From Hallerella sp963597395 (lineage in GTDB: Bacteria; Fibrobacterota; Fibrobacteria; Fibrobacterales; Fibrobacteraceae): 34,448 bases of DNA. Below the pieces are notes generated by a model. The model searched no databases. It was not told the origin of the DNA and saw nothing but the letters and a program-made list of their open reading frames with translations. Positions 14,559 to 22,710 of this stretch are shown piece by piece (the first letter of the stretch is position 1; every line of letters starts with the position of its first letter). The stretch lies in the NCBI GenBank assembly GCA_963597395.1, contig CAVBPX010000026.1, positions 1 to 34,448 on the forward strand, in the 5' to 3' direction. The position numbers and the translations under genes are program-made.

Positions 14559-15428
14559 ATGCTCTTCTTTGTCCTCACCCTTTCCGCGGCCGTCTGCTTT
14601 GCCTTTGGGAACGTCCTTTCCAAATCGGGCGTCGCGTCTTCCGGGAAAAAGGCGGACATCCGTCATCCGATACGTTTTGTCTCGGGCTTTCTTTCGTCGG
14701 GCCGCTGGTGGACGGGATTTTCCCTTTCGGCTCTCGGAAACATCGGAAACTATACGGCGATGGCGCTTTACAATTTGAGCCTCGTCAAGCCCATCTCCGC
14801 GCTGAATCCCGTTCTGACGGCCATTTTCGGCCGCATCTTTTTAAAGGAGCCTATCAACCGGCGGATTGTGTGCGCCATTGTCTGTGTGCTGTGCGGACTT
14901 TTGTTTGCGGCGTTCGAAATTGACGAGGCGGCCGGAACGCAAAACGTTTTTGCGCTGTGGATTTTTGTGGCGTGTGCGGCTGTTTTCGCGTTTGCTAGCT
15001 ATGCGATTTTTCACCGGAACGAGGTGAGCGATTCGCTCGTGATGGGAATTTGCTACGGACTTTCCGACGTGCTCTACAAGAGCGTCGCGATTGATGCGAC
15101 GGCCAAGGGCGTGGAACTTTCGTGGAACGAGTTTTTCTTTTGGGCGTCCGATGTGCGGCTTTATGCGTTTTTCGTCGTTTACGTCACCGCATTTGTCTTT
15201 ACGCAGGTCGCCTTCTCGCGCGGGCGTGCCCTTTTTGTAATTCCGTTTAGCGCGGCCATCGGAGCGGTCGTTCCTATCCTCGCCGGAGCGGTCGTCTTTT
15301 CGGAGCCTTTCCCGCCGGCCAAAATCGCGAGTATCGCTCTCGTTGTCGCCGGGTCGAGCCTCTTTATCGCAAGCCCGCGGCAGGTGATTCAAAAAACATT
15401 CCAGAGGAAGTCCAATGCAAACAAATGA
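14559..15428 (+). CDS. EamA/DMT-superfamily transporter
   Basis: 289 residues forming about ten hydrophobic helices in two repeats, the layout of the drug/metabolite transporter (EamA) family. The first repeat ends with the family-typical ALYNLSLVKPISALNPVLTAIFGRIFLKEPI, and the second repeats the theme in FVIPFSAAIGAVVPILAGAVVFSEPFPPAKIASIALVVAGSSLF. Family members export amino acids, sugars or metabolites; the substrate is unknown here. The ATG directly follows the stop of the transglycosylase gene, and its own end overlaps prmA by 14 bp, so it is part of a coupled operon. Confidence 0.88.
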   Translation: MLFFVLTLSAAVCFAFGNVLSKSGVASSGKKADIRHPIRFVSGFLSSGRWWTGFSLSALGNIGNYTAMALYNLSLVKPISALNPVLTAIFGRIFLKEPINRRIVCAIVCVLCGLLFAAFEIDEAAGTQNVFALWIFVACAAVFAFASYAIFHRNEVSDSLVMGICYGLSDVLYKSVAIDATAKGVELSWNEFFFWASDVRLYAFFVVYVTAFVFTQVAFSRGRALFVIPFSAAIGAVVPILAGAVVFSEPFPPAKIASIALVVAGSSLFIASPRQVIQKTFQRKSNANK

Positions 15429-16266
15429 AGTTTGGTACAAGGCGACCGGCCATTGTAAAACATCCGAATACGACATTGCAACGCTCTATCTGATGGAAGC
15501 GGGCGTTGGCGCTCTGGAAGAACTCGAAAGCTCGAACGCCGACCGTACCGATTTTTGCTTTTACACCGAATCCGCGGAAAAACGCGACGCGATTGTTTCC
15601 CGCTTCCCCGAATATTCCTTTTTTGTCGAAGACGAAAAGGCAAAAGATTGGGATCGCTGGTGGAGGGACCGCGCAACGCCCGTCCACGTTTCAAAGCGCC
15701 TGTGGGTGCGTCCGCCCTGGGTAAACTTTACGCCCGCGGAAAGCGACGCCATTTTGCTTGAGCTCGAAGCGAAAAGCGCCTTCGGGACGGGAGACCATGC
15801 GACGACCGCTCTCATCTCCGGGATGATCGAACGGCAAGACCTAAAAGGAAAAACCTTTCTCGACATCGGAACGGGAACGGGCATTCTTTCGATGCTTGCG
15901 GACAAGCTCGGCGCAAGGCTTTCCATCGGAACGGAAATCGATATGCTCGCGCTTCCGTGCATTGCCGAAAACTTCGAAAAAAACAGGACGCAAAACGCCC
16001 ACGCGGTGTTTGGATTTTTGAACGTGTTTAATGAAAACGCCCGGTTCGACGTCATCGTATGCAATATGATCCGGACGGAATTTTGGCCCATGCGAAGGGA
16101 TGTCGAAAGGCTCCTCGCTTTGGACGGAACCTTTATTTTGACGGGGCAGCTCACCGCCGAAAAGAACTACGTCCTGGACTGGTTTGCGGAATGCAAGTTT
16201 GAAGTCCTTTCGGAAGAGACCCGCGACGAGTGGTGGTGCGTCGAAGCGAAAAGAAAGCAGGTTTAA
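15415..16266 (+). CDS. prmA: Ribosomal protein L11 methyltransferase
   Basis: 283 residues (E. coli PrmA has 293). PrmA trimethylates several amino groups of ribosomal protein L11. The N-terminal L11-recognition domain (about 1-95) is followed by the linker RLWVRPPWVNF and the Rossmann methyltransferase domain. The diagnostic AFGTGDHATTALI and the S-adenosylmethionine loop FLDIGTGTGILSMLA are both present. The usual catalytic-site stretch (N-[IL] after the fourth strand) reads VIVCNMIRTEFWP, slightly divergent. AGAGGAA lies 5-7 nt before the ATG. It overlaps the EamA gene by 14 bp and hemE follows after a single base. Confidence 0.9.
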   Translation: MQTNEVWYKATGHCKTSEYDIATLYLMEAGVGALEELESSNADRTDFCFYTESAEKRDAIVSRFPEYSFFVEDEKAKDWDRWWRDRATPVHVSKRLWVRPPWVNFTPAESDAILLELEAKSAFGTGDHATTALISGMIERQDLKGKTFLDIGTGTGILSMLADKLGARLSIGTEIDMLALPCIAENFEKNRTQNAHAVFGFLNVFNENARFDVIVCNMIRTEFWPMRRDVERLLALDGTFILTGQLTAEKNYVLDWFAECKFEVLSEETRDEWWCVEAKRKQV

Positions 16267-16267
16267 A

Positions 16268-17284
16268 ATGGAGACGCTTTTTACTCGGGCCGCTCGCGGA
16301 AAGACTTCTGAAAAGCCTGTCTGGATGATGCGACAGGCCGGACGATACCTGCCCGAATACAGGGAGCTTCGAAACCGCTTCCCGGACTTTCTTTCGTTTG
16401 TGCGGACTCCTGCGGCCGCGGCGGAGGCAACGCTTCAGCCCGTCAGACGCTTTGACCTGGACGCGGCAATTCTTTTTAGCGATATTCTCGTAACGCTTCC
16501 CTGCATGGGATTTGACCTGAAGTTTGTTTCGGGAAAAGGTCCCGTGATAGAAAATCCGGTCCGCTCGATTTCCGACGTAAAGAATTTGCACGACGTCGAT
16601 TTTGAAAAAAGTCTGGACTATACGGCAAAGGCCATTCGACTTGTTCGTCAAAAGCTTTCCGCGTCCAAGTCCCTCCTCGGATTTGTCGGCGGCCCGCTCA
16701 CGATAGCCTCCTACGCCATCGAAGGCGGAAGCTCCAAGGATTTGCACCGGACCAAGGCTCTTTTTTACAGCGATCCGCAGACCTATAAACTTTTTTTGGA
16801 ACGCGTGGCGCATGTGACGGGCGAGTATCTCGCGTTCCAGGCAAACGCCGGCGCGGACGCTCTCGTTATCATGGATTCCTGGGCCGGGCATCTTTCAAAA
16901 TCGGATTATGTTCAAATGGCTATGCCTTTTACGGAAATGGTCATTGCCGCGGTTCGAAAGCAGACGGACGCTCCCATCATTCATTACGCAAACGGCGCCG
17001 CGCATCTGGTGCAAACATTTGCCGGTTTAAATGTGAATGTCATCGGGGTGGATCATCGTTCGGAACTGAAAACGCTTTTTGCCGAATTTCCCCAAAAGGT
17101 TTTTCAGGGAAACCTCGACCCGGCGCTCCTTTTTGCCCCTCCCGAAGAAATCCGCTTGCGTACAAGGGAAATTCTCGAAGCGGCCAAAGACCGTTCGCAC
17201 GTCATGAACCTCGGACACGGAGTCTTGCCGGAAACTCCGCTCGAAGGCGTCCGCGCCTTTATCGACGCGGTCCGCGGCGGTTAA
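16268..17284 (+). CDS. hemE: Uroporphyrinogen decarboxylase
   Basis: 338 residues, normal for HemE, which removes four carboxyl groups from uroporphyrinogen III to give coproporphyrinogen III in haem synthesis. The N-terminal signature PVWMMRQAGRYLPEYRELR contains the substrate-binding arginines. Further conserved pieces are AAILFSDILVTLPCMG (with the catalytic Asp of FSDIL), GFVGGPLTIASYAIEG, ADALVIMDSWAG and the C-terminal NLGHGVLPETP. Met at 16268 (METLFTRAARG) is the start; the longer frame from 16184 only reads into prmA. It closes the long rightward cluster: a convergent lipoprotein gene ends 10 bp further on, with no terminator visible between them. Confidence 0.95.
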   Translation: METLFTRAARGKTSEKPVWMMRQAGRYLPEYRELRNRFPDFLSFVRTPAAAAEATLQPVRRFDLDAAILFSDILVTLPCMGFDLKFVSGKGPVIENPVRSISDVKNLHDVDFEKSLDYTAKAIRLVRQKLSASKSLLGFVGGPLTIASYAIEGGSSKDLHRTKALFYSDPQTYKLFLERVAHVTGEYLAFQANAGADALVIMDSWAGHLSKSDYVQMAMPFTEMVIAAVRKQTDAPIIHYANGAAHLVQTFAGLNVNVIGVDHRSELKTLFAEFPQKVFQGNLDPALLFAPPEEIRLRTREILEAAKDRSHVMNLGHGVLPETPLEGVRAFIDAVRGG

Positions 17285-17294
17285 AAGGTTCGCG

Positions 17295-17996
17295 CTAATT
17301 TTCCGATGTGTCGGAAGAATCCTCGCACGAGGCTTCCCAATCGTAAAGCTCCTTGCCGAAAGTTTTAAGCGAAGCGGGGATGTCCGAGCTCTCGTATGGG
17401 TAAACGCAAGAAAGCTGCAGATTGTTTACTTCGCACCCGTTGTTGTAATCGACAAGTTCCCCGTTTTCTTCGGCGCACCGATTTGTAAAATAGGCCGAAT
17501 CTCGAACGCAATTCTTGCTCCAGTAGGAACCGGAAATAAGCCATCCAACATAGCTTTCGCTGGAATCGGAATTCCATAGAATCCGGTAGGTGACCGTTAC
17601 GGAGCCTTTGGAGCATCCGAGAAGCCCCTGAACGCCGTTCTCTTCGTAATAGGCGAAAATATAGTCGTTGGAATCGTATAGCTCGGTCGCTTTCGTCGTA
17701 AAACGATAGGATGTTTTGGAAGACGAAGTCATGTTTGTCATATCGTCAATGGGGTCCTTGACATCCTGGGAACTTCCGGTTTGATTTGTCGTGTCAATCG
17801 GAATAATGTTGTATGAAACATTAGAGGACGAAGAGCCTTCCGTTGAAGACGAGAGATTGACCCCGGCGGTCTGTTGAGAGTCTTCGGGCGAGGCGCTTTC
17901 GCTTCCTGTCGAAGATGAGGAAGAGCAGGCGCAAAGGAAAAACGGCAATGAACTCAGGCGCTTTGACCGCCGGACTTTCCCCGACGGATTCGCCAC
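17295..17996 (-). CDS. Ser-rich lipoprotein of unknown function
   Basis: About 233 residues if it starts at GTG 17996. A basic n-region (KVRRSKR) and a short hydrophobic stretch (LSSLPFFL) lead to the lipobox LCAC, followed directly by SSSSSTGSES and more Ser/Glu/Thr-rich linker to about residue 60. That poly-serine spacer is typical of Fibrobacter lipoproteins. The C-terminal 130 residues look like a small secreted domain with six cysteines (LLGCSKG, KNCVRD, NRCAEE, NGCEVNN, LSCVYP, ASCEDS), enough for three disulfides. The start is uncertain: the open frame extends to ATG 18071, but that puts 48 residues before the lipidated Cys. Either start overlaps the 3' end of the RgpF-like gene. Function unknown; surface exposure is inferred. 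Confidence 0.7.
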   Translation of the reverse strand: MANPSGKVRRSKRLSSLPFFLCACSSSSSTGSESASPEDSQQTAGVNLSSSTEGSSSSNVSYNIIPIDTTNQTGSSQDVKDPIDDMTNMTSSSKTSYRFTTKATELYDSNDYIFAYYEENGVQGLLGCSKGSVTVTYRILWNSDSSESYVGWLISGSYWSKNCVRDSAYFTNRCAEENGELVDYNNGCEVNNLQLSCVYPYESSDIPASLKTFGKELYDWEASCEDSSDTSEN

Positions 17997-18850
17997 AGAA
18001 ACCGGTAGAGGACAAGCCGGAATTTTTGAAGCAGGGCTTTTCCGAAGTTTTTTTTGAAGCTTAGAAGCCATTTCGGATCAAAGTCGCTGTCCGGGGAACC
18101 GAACTTTTGGATGCATGCAATGTAGTCTGCCTGGAGCGCTTCCCGGGCGTTCCCGTCAAAAAAGAAGAACACTTCCGGCCGGGTCCAGCGGCCTTCCAAA
18201 AGCTTGCGTTTGACAAATCCGCATTTTCTTTCGATGAGTTCCGCGTACGAAAAAAGTACGGGCCTTTGGGTGTGAAAGAGCGCCGCGAGGGAAAGTCCCT
18301 TTTCGCGCAAAAAGACGCTGGTCCCCACTTCCAATCGCTTGACCGTATCGTAAAAGTTTTCGCCTTCGGGCTCGTCGAGAAGCCTTTGACAAAAAGGCGA
18401 AATGGCCTGTGCCTTGAAATACAGAAAAAACGATTGCAGATGAGGCGCAAACTCGTCGTTTTCCGTGAGCGATACGACATCCGCGGGGCTTTCTTCCGCC
18501 ATGTTGAAGAATGCGAGAAAGCGGTTCTGGAAATAGACAACGGAATCGTTCACCAGTACGAGCCTTTCCCATTCCTCGCGGCGGAACTTTGCCGTATATT
18601 GGATGTAGCGCTTCCACATGCCAAAATCGTAACCGCGGTTTTCGGTAAAGAAAAGTTCGATGCGGTGCGAGTCCAAAAAGGCGTGCGCCGCGGGGTCGAG
18701 ATCGCGTTCGTTGGTGAGGTAGGCTACGGAGTAGCCCGTTGAGCAGAGGCTTTCAAGGGCATATTTCACATACCCGGGCAGGGATTCTCCCGTCTGGTAG
18801 GAGGCGTAGAGAATCTTCCGCAGGGGCTTTTGAAATCCGGAAGCGTTCAT
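17954..18850 (-). CDS. RgpF-like (rhamnan synthesis protein F family) glycosyltransferase
   Basis: 298 residues. The key match is the segment LFFTENRGYDFGMWKRYIQY, the 'N.GYDFG.W' signature of the RgpF family, which acts in rhamnose-containing polysaccharide synthesis. It is followed by the strand VLVNDSVVYFQN (the family's 'L.NDS.' element) and later VGTSVFLREKGLSL. It starts with the ATGA overlap at the rnr stop, so it depends on rnr translation or transcription. No other polysaccharide genes adjoin it, which is unusual, since RgpF-type genes normally sit in O-antigen or cell-wall clusters. The acceptor and sugar are unknown. Its 3' end overlaps the probable signal peptide of the next gene in another frame. 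Confidence 0.82.
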   Translation of the reverse strand: MNASGFQKPLRKILYASYQTGESLPGYVKYALESLCSTGYSVAYLTNERDLDPAAHAFLDSHRIELFFTENRGYDFGMWKRYIQYTAKFRREEWERLVLVNDSVVYFQNRFLAFFNMAEESPADVVSLTENDEFAPHLQSFFLYFKAQAISPFCQRLLDEPEGENFYDTVKRLEVGTSVFLREKGLSLAALFHTQRPVLFSYAELIERKCGFVKRKLLEGRWTRPEVFFFFDGNAREALQADYIACIQKFGSPDSDFDPKWLLSFKKNFGKALLQKFRLVLYRFLWRIRRGKSGGQSA

Positions 18851-21168
18851 CGGTGCTTCTTCGACTGGATACGTCCGGAATCGCGGCGGGAATTTCCGAA
18901 GCTTTCCGATTTTTTGCGCCCGAACGTTTTTCTTGCGCGGGGCTTTCTTTCGGGGCTTTCGTCAAAGTCGCCTTTGTGCGAACGGCTTTTGCCGTATTCG
19001 GCGCGGGGCGCTTTCCGCTTGCTTTCCGACCGGGATCTTCCGTAGGATTCGCGAACCTTGCGGCGTTCGCTTGGACGGAGGGACGAAAGTTCGCTTTCGT
19101 CGGGCTGCGTCACAAGCCCCAGATCCTCGGCCATTTCGTCGCGGGACTTTTGGGCGGCTTTGCTTAGGCGTCCATCGGAAATTTTTCCGAGGATGGCAAA
19201 GTCCGCTTCGCCGCGCACCGGATTTGCCCGGAGCAGCCGGACCCGAACCTTGTCGCCGCGGGCAAACGTCTTGCCGCTCCGCTTTCCGTAAACGATTCCC
19301 TTGTCCGGATTGAAAATGTAGTAGTCCGAACCGGCTATGTCGCGGAACCGTACAAGTCCCTCGGCCTGCGGGTCGCTCACGCCGACGTAGATGCCCCATT
19401 CCTGGATGCCCGTCACCTTGGCGTCAAATTCTTCGCCCAGATGCTTGCGGAGAAGCCACGTGGCGCAAACCTTGAGCGACATCCGCTCCGTCTTTTGATT
19501 CTTGACTTCGTTCGCGGAAATTTCCGAACAGACCGCGACAACGTCCCAGGCGCGCTTGGCGCTCGCTTCTTCCGGCGTCTTGCGCGCAAGTTCCCGGTGG
19601 CACCACAGGTCCGCATAGCGGCGGATAGGGCTTGTAAAGTGGGCGTAGTCCTGCCAGTTCAGGGCAAAGTGTCCAAAGCAGTGGCTGTCGTAGTGGGCCT
19701 TTTGCATGCTGCGCAAAATGCGCATAATGATTTCTTCGTCGCCATTTGCCCGGGCAATCAGATGCTGGTAAAGCTTGAATACTTCCGGGTTCAGGTTGGT
19801 ATCGCCGCGGCGCGGTTTTCCCAGTTCGCGGAGCGAAATGGGGCTGTCCTTGAACAGGTCGGGCATCAGGTAGTAAAGTTCCATGATGTCCTTGGTGTCC
19901 GGGGCCTCGTGGATGCGGAAAACGCCCTGCAGATGCCGGCGTTCAAGCTCCTTGGCGCAGCACTGGTTCGCAATCAGCATGCATTCCTCGATCCAGTGGT
20001 CCGATTCGTTTTCCTGTCGCGGCACGATTTTTTCGGGTTCGCCGTTCTCGTCGAACACGCATCCGAATTCCGTGCTCCCGAGTTCGAGAATGCCCGTTTT
20101 GCGGCGGTTCGCGCGGAGAAGGTCCGCCACTTCCTGCAAGGCCTTGACGTGGCTGTCTCCCGCTTTGAGACGCTCGACCGCTTCGCCGTAGGTGAGGCCC
20201 GCCGTAATGTTCACAAGGCTCTTCTTGAATTCGAACGATTCGACGTTTCCTTTCGGGTCAAGTTCCATCAGGCAGCTGAACGCGAGGCGGTCAACGCCTT
20301 GGTGGAGGGAACACAGGTCGCTCGAAAGACGGTCGGGGAGCATCGGCACGGCCGTCCACGGCAAATACTGGGTAAAGCTCCGCGTAAGGGCTTCGTCGTC
20401 AAGCTCGGAACCTTCCGGTACGTAATGGCTCACGTCGGCAATGTGCACGCCCAGATGGAATCCGCCGTCCTCGCGCCTTTCGACGGAAATTGCGTCGTCG
20501 TGGTCCATCGCACCGACCGGGTCAATGCACAGAATGTACGTCTTCCGCAAATCGACCCGTCCGTCCTTCAGATCCTTTTCCGAGGGGGCCTTTTGCTTGT
20601 TTACAAATTCCATAATGGAATCGGAGAAAGACTCGGGCAGGGACGCGTCCTTGATAAACTGCTTTTTGACGCTTTCCCACGAAAGTTCGCCTTCCATTGC
20701 GGAGCGATCGACTTTGGCGAGCATGGAATGCTTTAGTTTCGGATGCGGATAAAGCGTAAAGGATATGGTTTCGCCTTCTTTCCCCGGAGCCTTGCTCCTG
20801 TGGGCCATCTCGTAAACCTTGCCCGTGTTCGTATCGGTGACCATCCACCAATCCTTTCCGTCCGGGCTCAGAACGCCGCGGTGCACGCGGCTCTCGTCAT
20901 CGTCGAACGTTGCCTTGCGGCGGCTTGTGGCGGCCGGTCGGCGGTTGTCCTTTGCGTTTTCTTCGACGGGAATTTCTCCCTTGCCCGGCGTGTATTCCTT
21001 GTTGCTTGTGCGGGAAAGCGACCCTTCGCTCACCATCTCGGCGAGAAGCTGCTTAAAGGCGAGCTTGTTGTGCTTCGAAATGCCCATTGCACGGCGAAGC
21101 TGGCTTCCGACCATCGGCTCGTCCCGAACGACGGCGACGATTTGTTCTTTTGTGGGCAAACTTGACAT
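18847..21168 (-). CDS. rnr: Ribonuclease R
   Basis: 773 residues. RNase R is a processive 3'-5' exoribonuclease that degrades structured RNA. In order: an N-terminal winged-helix region (TKEQIVAVVRDEPMVGSQLRRAMG, about 1-65), cold-shock/OB domains, the RNB catalytic domain with the metal-binding aspartates in IDPVGAMDHDDAISVE, the RNB segment HIADVSHYVPEGSELDDEA, an S1 domain (FDAKVTGIQEWGIYVGV...), and a basic, Ser/Arg/Lys-rich tail of about 100 residues that may bind RNA or ribosomes. The start at 21168 (MSSLPTKEQ) is fixed by AAGGAG 7 nt upstream and by family length; the frame opens 18 codons earlier. A promoter lies at 21193-21222. The RgpF-like gene overlaps its stop. Confidence 0.95.
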   Translation of the reverse strand: MSSLPTKEQIVAVVRDEPMVGSQLRRAMGISKHNKLAFKQLLAEMVSEGSLSRTSNKEYTPGKGEIPVEENAKDNRRPAATSRRKATFDDDESRVHRGVLSPDGKDWWMVTDTNTGKVYEMAHRSKAPGKEGETISFTLYPHPKLKHSMLAKVDRSAMEGELSWESVKKQFIKDASLPESFSDSIMEFVNKQKAPSEKDLKDGRVDLRKTYILCIDPVGAMDHDDAISVERREDGGFHLGVHIADVSHYVPEGSELDDEALTRSFTQYLPWTAVPMLPDRLSSDLCSLHQGVDRLAFSCLMELDPKGNVESFEFKKSLVNITAGLTYGEAVERLKAGDSHVKALQEVADLLRANRRKTGILELGSTEFGCVFDENGEPEKIVPRQENESDHWIEECMLIANQCCAKELERRHLQGVFRIHEAPDTKDIMELYYLMPDLFKDSPISLRELGKPRRGDTNLNPEVFKLYQHLIARANGDEEIIMRILRSMQKAHYDSHCFGHFALNWQDYAHFTSPIRRYADLWCHRELARKTPEEASAKRAWDVVAVCSEISANEVKNQKTERMSLKVCATWLLRKHLGEEFDAKVTGIQEWGIYVGVSDPQAEGLVRFRDIAGSDYYIFNPDKGIVYGKRSGKTFARGDKVRVRLLRANPVRGEADFAILGKISDGRLSKAAQKSRDEMAEDLGLVTQPDESELSSLRPSERRKVRESYGRSRSESKRKAPRAEYGKSRSHKGDFDESPERKPRARKTFGRKKSESFGNSRRDSGRIQSKKHR

Positions 21169-21192
21169 GAAAAGACTCCTTATTACGTTTAG

Positions 21193-21222
21193 AAAATAGG
21201 TAAATCCCGCGTCAAAAGTCAA
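21193..21222 (-). promoter_or_regulatory. Promoter of rnr
   Basis: On the minus strand, TTGACT (21217-21222) and TATTTT (21193-21198) are 18 bp apart. The AAGGAG site and the ATG at 21168 follow, giving a leader of about 20 nt. The -10 region CTATTTTCTAAA resembles that upstream of the zinc-ribbon gene. Confidence 0.55.
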
Positions 21223-21262
21223 AAAAACGGGAAAAAAGCCGAATTTTCTTGCGCGTGGTTGT

Positions 21263-21268
21263 TACATT
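21263..21268 (+). promoter_or_regulatory. Candidate -10 (TAnnTT) box for eda
   Basis: TACATT followed by GTAGGC, 6 nt before the ATG at 21275, with no ribosome-binding site of normal strength. The position implies transcription beginning at or next to the start codon. A TTGCGC string 14 bp upstream is too close to be an ordinary -35. Confidence 0.35.
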
Positions 21269-21274
21269 GTAGGC

Positions 21275-21943
21275 ATGGATCTTTTGAATTTTCTAAAAGA
21301 AGTTCCCGTCGTCGGTATTTTGCGCGACATTCCCGAAGGCGCCGAAAGGCGCTGCGTCGAAACGTCCCTTGCGTGCGGGCTCAAGGCGATTGAAGTCACC
21401 ATGAACACGCGGGCCGCGGCTTCCATCATTGCGGGCCTCAAAAAGGTGGCGGAGCCTTTCGGCATTCGGGTGGGGGCCGGAACCGTCCGGAACGTAAAAG
21501 ATTTGGATGTAGCGCTCGAAGCGGGCGCCGAGTTTATCGTCTCGCCGAACACGGTCGAAGATGTGATTCGAAAGTGCGCATGCGAAAACGTTCCGAGCAT
21601 ACCCGGGGCGCTTTCTCCGACCGAGGTCCAGTTCGCTTACGACTGCGGCGCGACCTGTGTAAAGGTTTTCCCGGTAGGGAACGTCGGAGGGGCGTCCTAC
21701 ATCCGGGCCTTGCGCGGCCCGTTCCGCGACATTCCGCTGCTCGCTTGCGGCGGCGTCTCCGTGGATAACGTCCGGGATTATCTTTTGAGCGGAGCCGATC
21801 TCGTCGCATTTGGCGGGAGCATTTTCAAGCCTTCGCTGATGGATGCGGACGACTGGGAAACGATTCGCGAAAAACTTTCGAACTTTATAGAAAACGCAAA
21901 GTCGGCGCAGCGTCTAAAATCCCTTCCGATGCGCACAAATTAA
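21275..21943 (+). CDS. eda: KDPG/KHG aldolase
   Basis: 222 residues forming a class I aldolase TIM barrel. It splits 2-keto-3-deoxy-6-phosphogluconate into pyruvate and glyceraldehyde-3-phosphate (and also handles 4-hydroxy-2-oxoglutarate). The catalytic glutamate is Glu40 in LKAIEVTMNT, the Schiff-base lysine is Lys130 in TCVKVFPV, and GAGTVRN, PGALSPTE and LLACGGVS are further family motifs. Length and motif spacing match E. coli Eda (Glu45, Lys133). No edd gene is adjacent, so the protein may serve uronate or hydroxyproline/oxoglutarate metabolism rather than a full Entner-Doudoroff route. Its last 59 bp are shared, antisense, with the 3' end of mqnA. Confidence 0.92.
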   Translation: MDLLNFLKEVPVVGILRDIPEGAERRCVETSLACGLKAIEVTMNTRAAASIIAGLKKVAEPFGIRVGAGTVRNVKDLDVALEAGAEFIVSPNTVEDVIRKCACENVPSIPGALSPTEVQFAYDCGATCVKVFPVGNVGGASYIRALRGPFRDIPLLACGGVSVDNVRDYLLSGADLVAFGGSIFKPSLMDADDWETIREKLSNFIENAKSAQRLKSLPMRTN

Positions 21944-22694
21944 AGTACAGCTGCAGCGATTTTTTTCGCTCTTCCGTAAACTCGTAGTCGAGCGAACCGT
22001 AATAGCCTTTGAGCTCTTCGGCGGAGAACGGAACATTGTAGCGGGCTTTCCAGGTTTTGATGGCCGCCGCGGAATCCTTTCGAAATCCCTGGATGGAATC
22101 CTTGACAAGGGAAAGAAACTTTTTTGTTTTGGGAAGCATTTCCGGGGTGACGGCCGACCGGTGGATGCTCCAAGCTCCAAAGACAAAGGGAAGGCCTTGC
22201 CACTTTCGCCAGAGAAGGGCCAGGTCGTAGCAAAACGGCCAGCGGTTTTGCTTGCGTTCAATAAGGGCTTCGTCCCCGATGAGAAGGGCCGCGTCGCAGT
22301 CGTTCCGGTCGTTTGAATATTCCGGGCGAATCTTTACGTATTGCGAACACAGAATCCGGAGCAGCGCAACCGAAGTTCCGCTTTGGCCCGTCATGTAGAT
22401 TTTTTTTTCGGAAAGTTCTTCGATGGGATGTGCGGAAAAAAGTTCGACGGAATTCACTTCCAGTTTGCAGGAGGTGCAGATGTCCGGCGAAAGAATCAGG
22501 TCGTTCGGAGCCTTGGCGTAGGCGATGGAAGAGGCCGGAGCCAGTTGAACTTCGCCCGTCCAGAGCTTTTGATTGAGAACGCTCGGAACGCCGTCCGCAA
22601 AGGAAAGTTCGCGGCAAAGCGACTCGTCGCGCAAAAAAAGATGAAAAAACGGTGCACACACCAAAAAAGGGATTCTTCCGACTCGCAAGTCCAT
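21885..22694 (-). CDS. mqnA: Chorismate dehydratase of the futalosine menaquinone pathway
   Basis: 269 residues. MqnA converts chorismate to 3-[(1-carboxyvinyl)oxy]benzoate, the first step of menaquinone synthesis by the futalosine route. Typical pieces are VPSVLNQKLWTGEVQLAPASSIAYAK near the N-terminus, ILSPDICTSCKLEVNSVELFS, the binding-pocket TGQSGTSVALLRIL, DAALLIGDEAL, and LALLWRKWQGLPFVFGAWSIHR, all in the order of the MqnA/MqnD periplasmic-binding-like fold. MqnA is favoured over MqnD by VPSVLN and GDEAL. The start ATG 22694 is the first in frame and has no ribosome-binding site; a TAAATT box lies 6 nt away. The gene for a 94-aa protein diverges 24 bp upstream. Confidence 0.88.
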   Translation of the reverse strand: MDLRVGRIPFLVCAPFFHLFLRDESLCRELSFADGVPSVLNQKLWTGEVQLAPASSIAYAKAPNDLILSPDICTSCKLEVNSVELFSAHPIEELSEKKIYMTGQSGTSVALLRILCSQYVKIRPEYSNDRNDCDAALLIGDEALIERKQNRWPFCYDLALLWRKWQGLPFVFGAWSIHRSAVTPEMLPKTKKFLSLVKDSIQGFRKDSAAAIKTWKARYNVPFSAEELKGYYGSLDYEFTEERKKSLQLYFNLCASEGILDAAPTLRFL

Positions 22695-22700
22695 GAGAAT

Positions 22701-22706
22701 AATTTA
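22701..22706 (-). promoter_or_regulatory. Candidate -10 (TAnnTT) box for mqnA
   Basis: TAAATT on the minus strand ends 6 nt before the mqnA ATG. It overlaps by two bases the box of the divergent gene (22705-22710), so the 24-bp gap seems to hold a bidirectional promoter. Confidence 0.4.
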
Positions 22707-22710
22707 ACTT
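22705..22710 (+). promoter_or_regulatory. Candidate -10 (TAnnTT) box for the 94-aa protein gene
   Basis: TAACTT followed by TTTACGGT, 8 nt before the ATG at 22719, with no Shine-Dalgarno sequence. It shares its first two bases with the mqnA box on the other strand. Confidence 0.35.

Noticed and set aside
19441..20736. Plus-strand open frame of 431 codons
   Set aside because: It lies entirely antisense to the RNB domain of rnr and shows no domain, ribosome-binding site or promoter.
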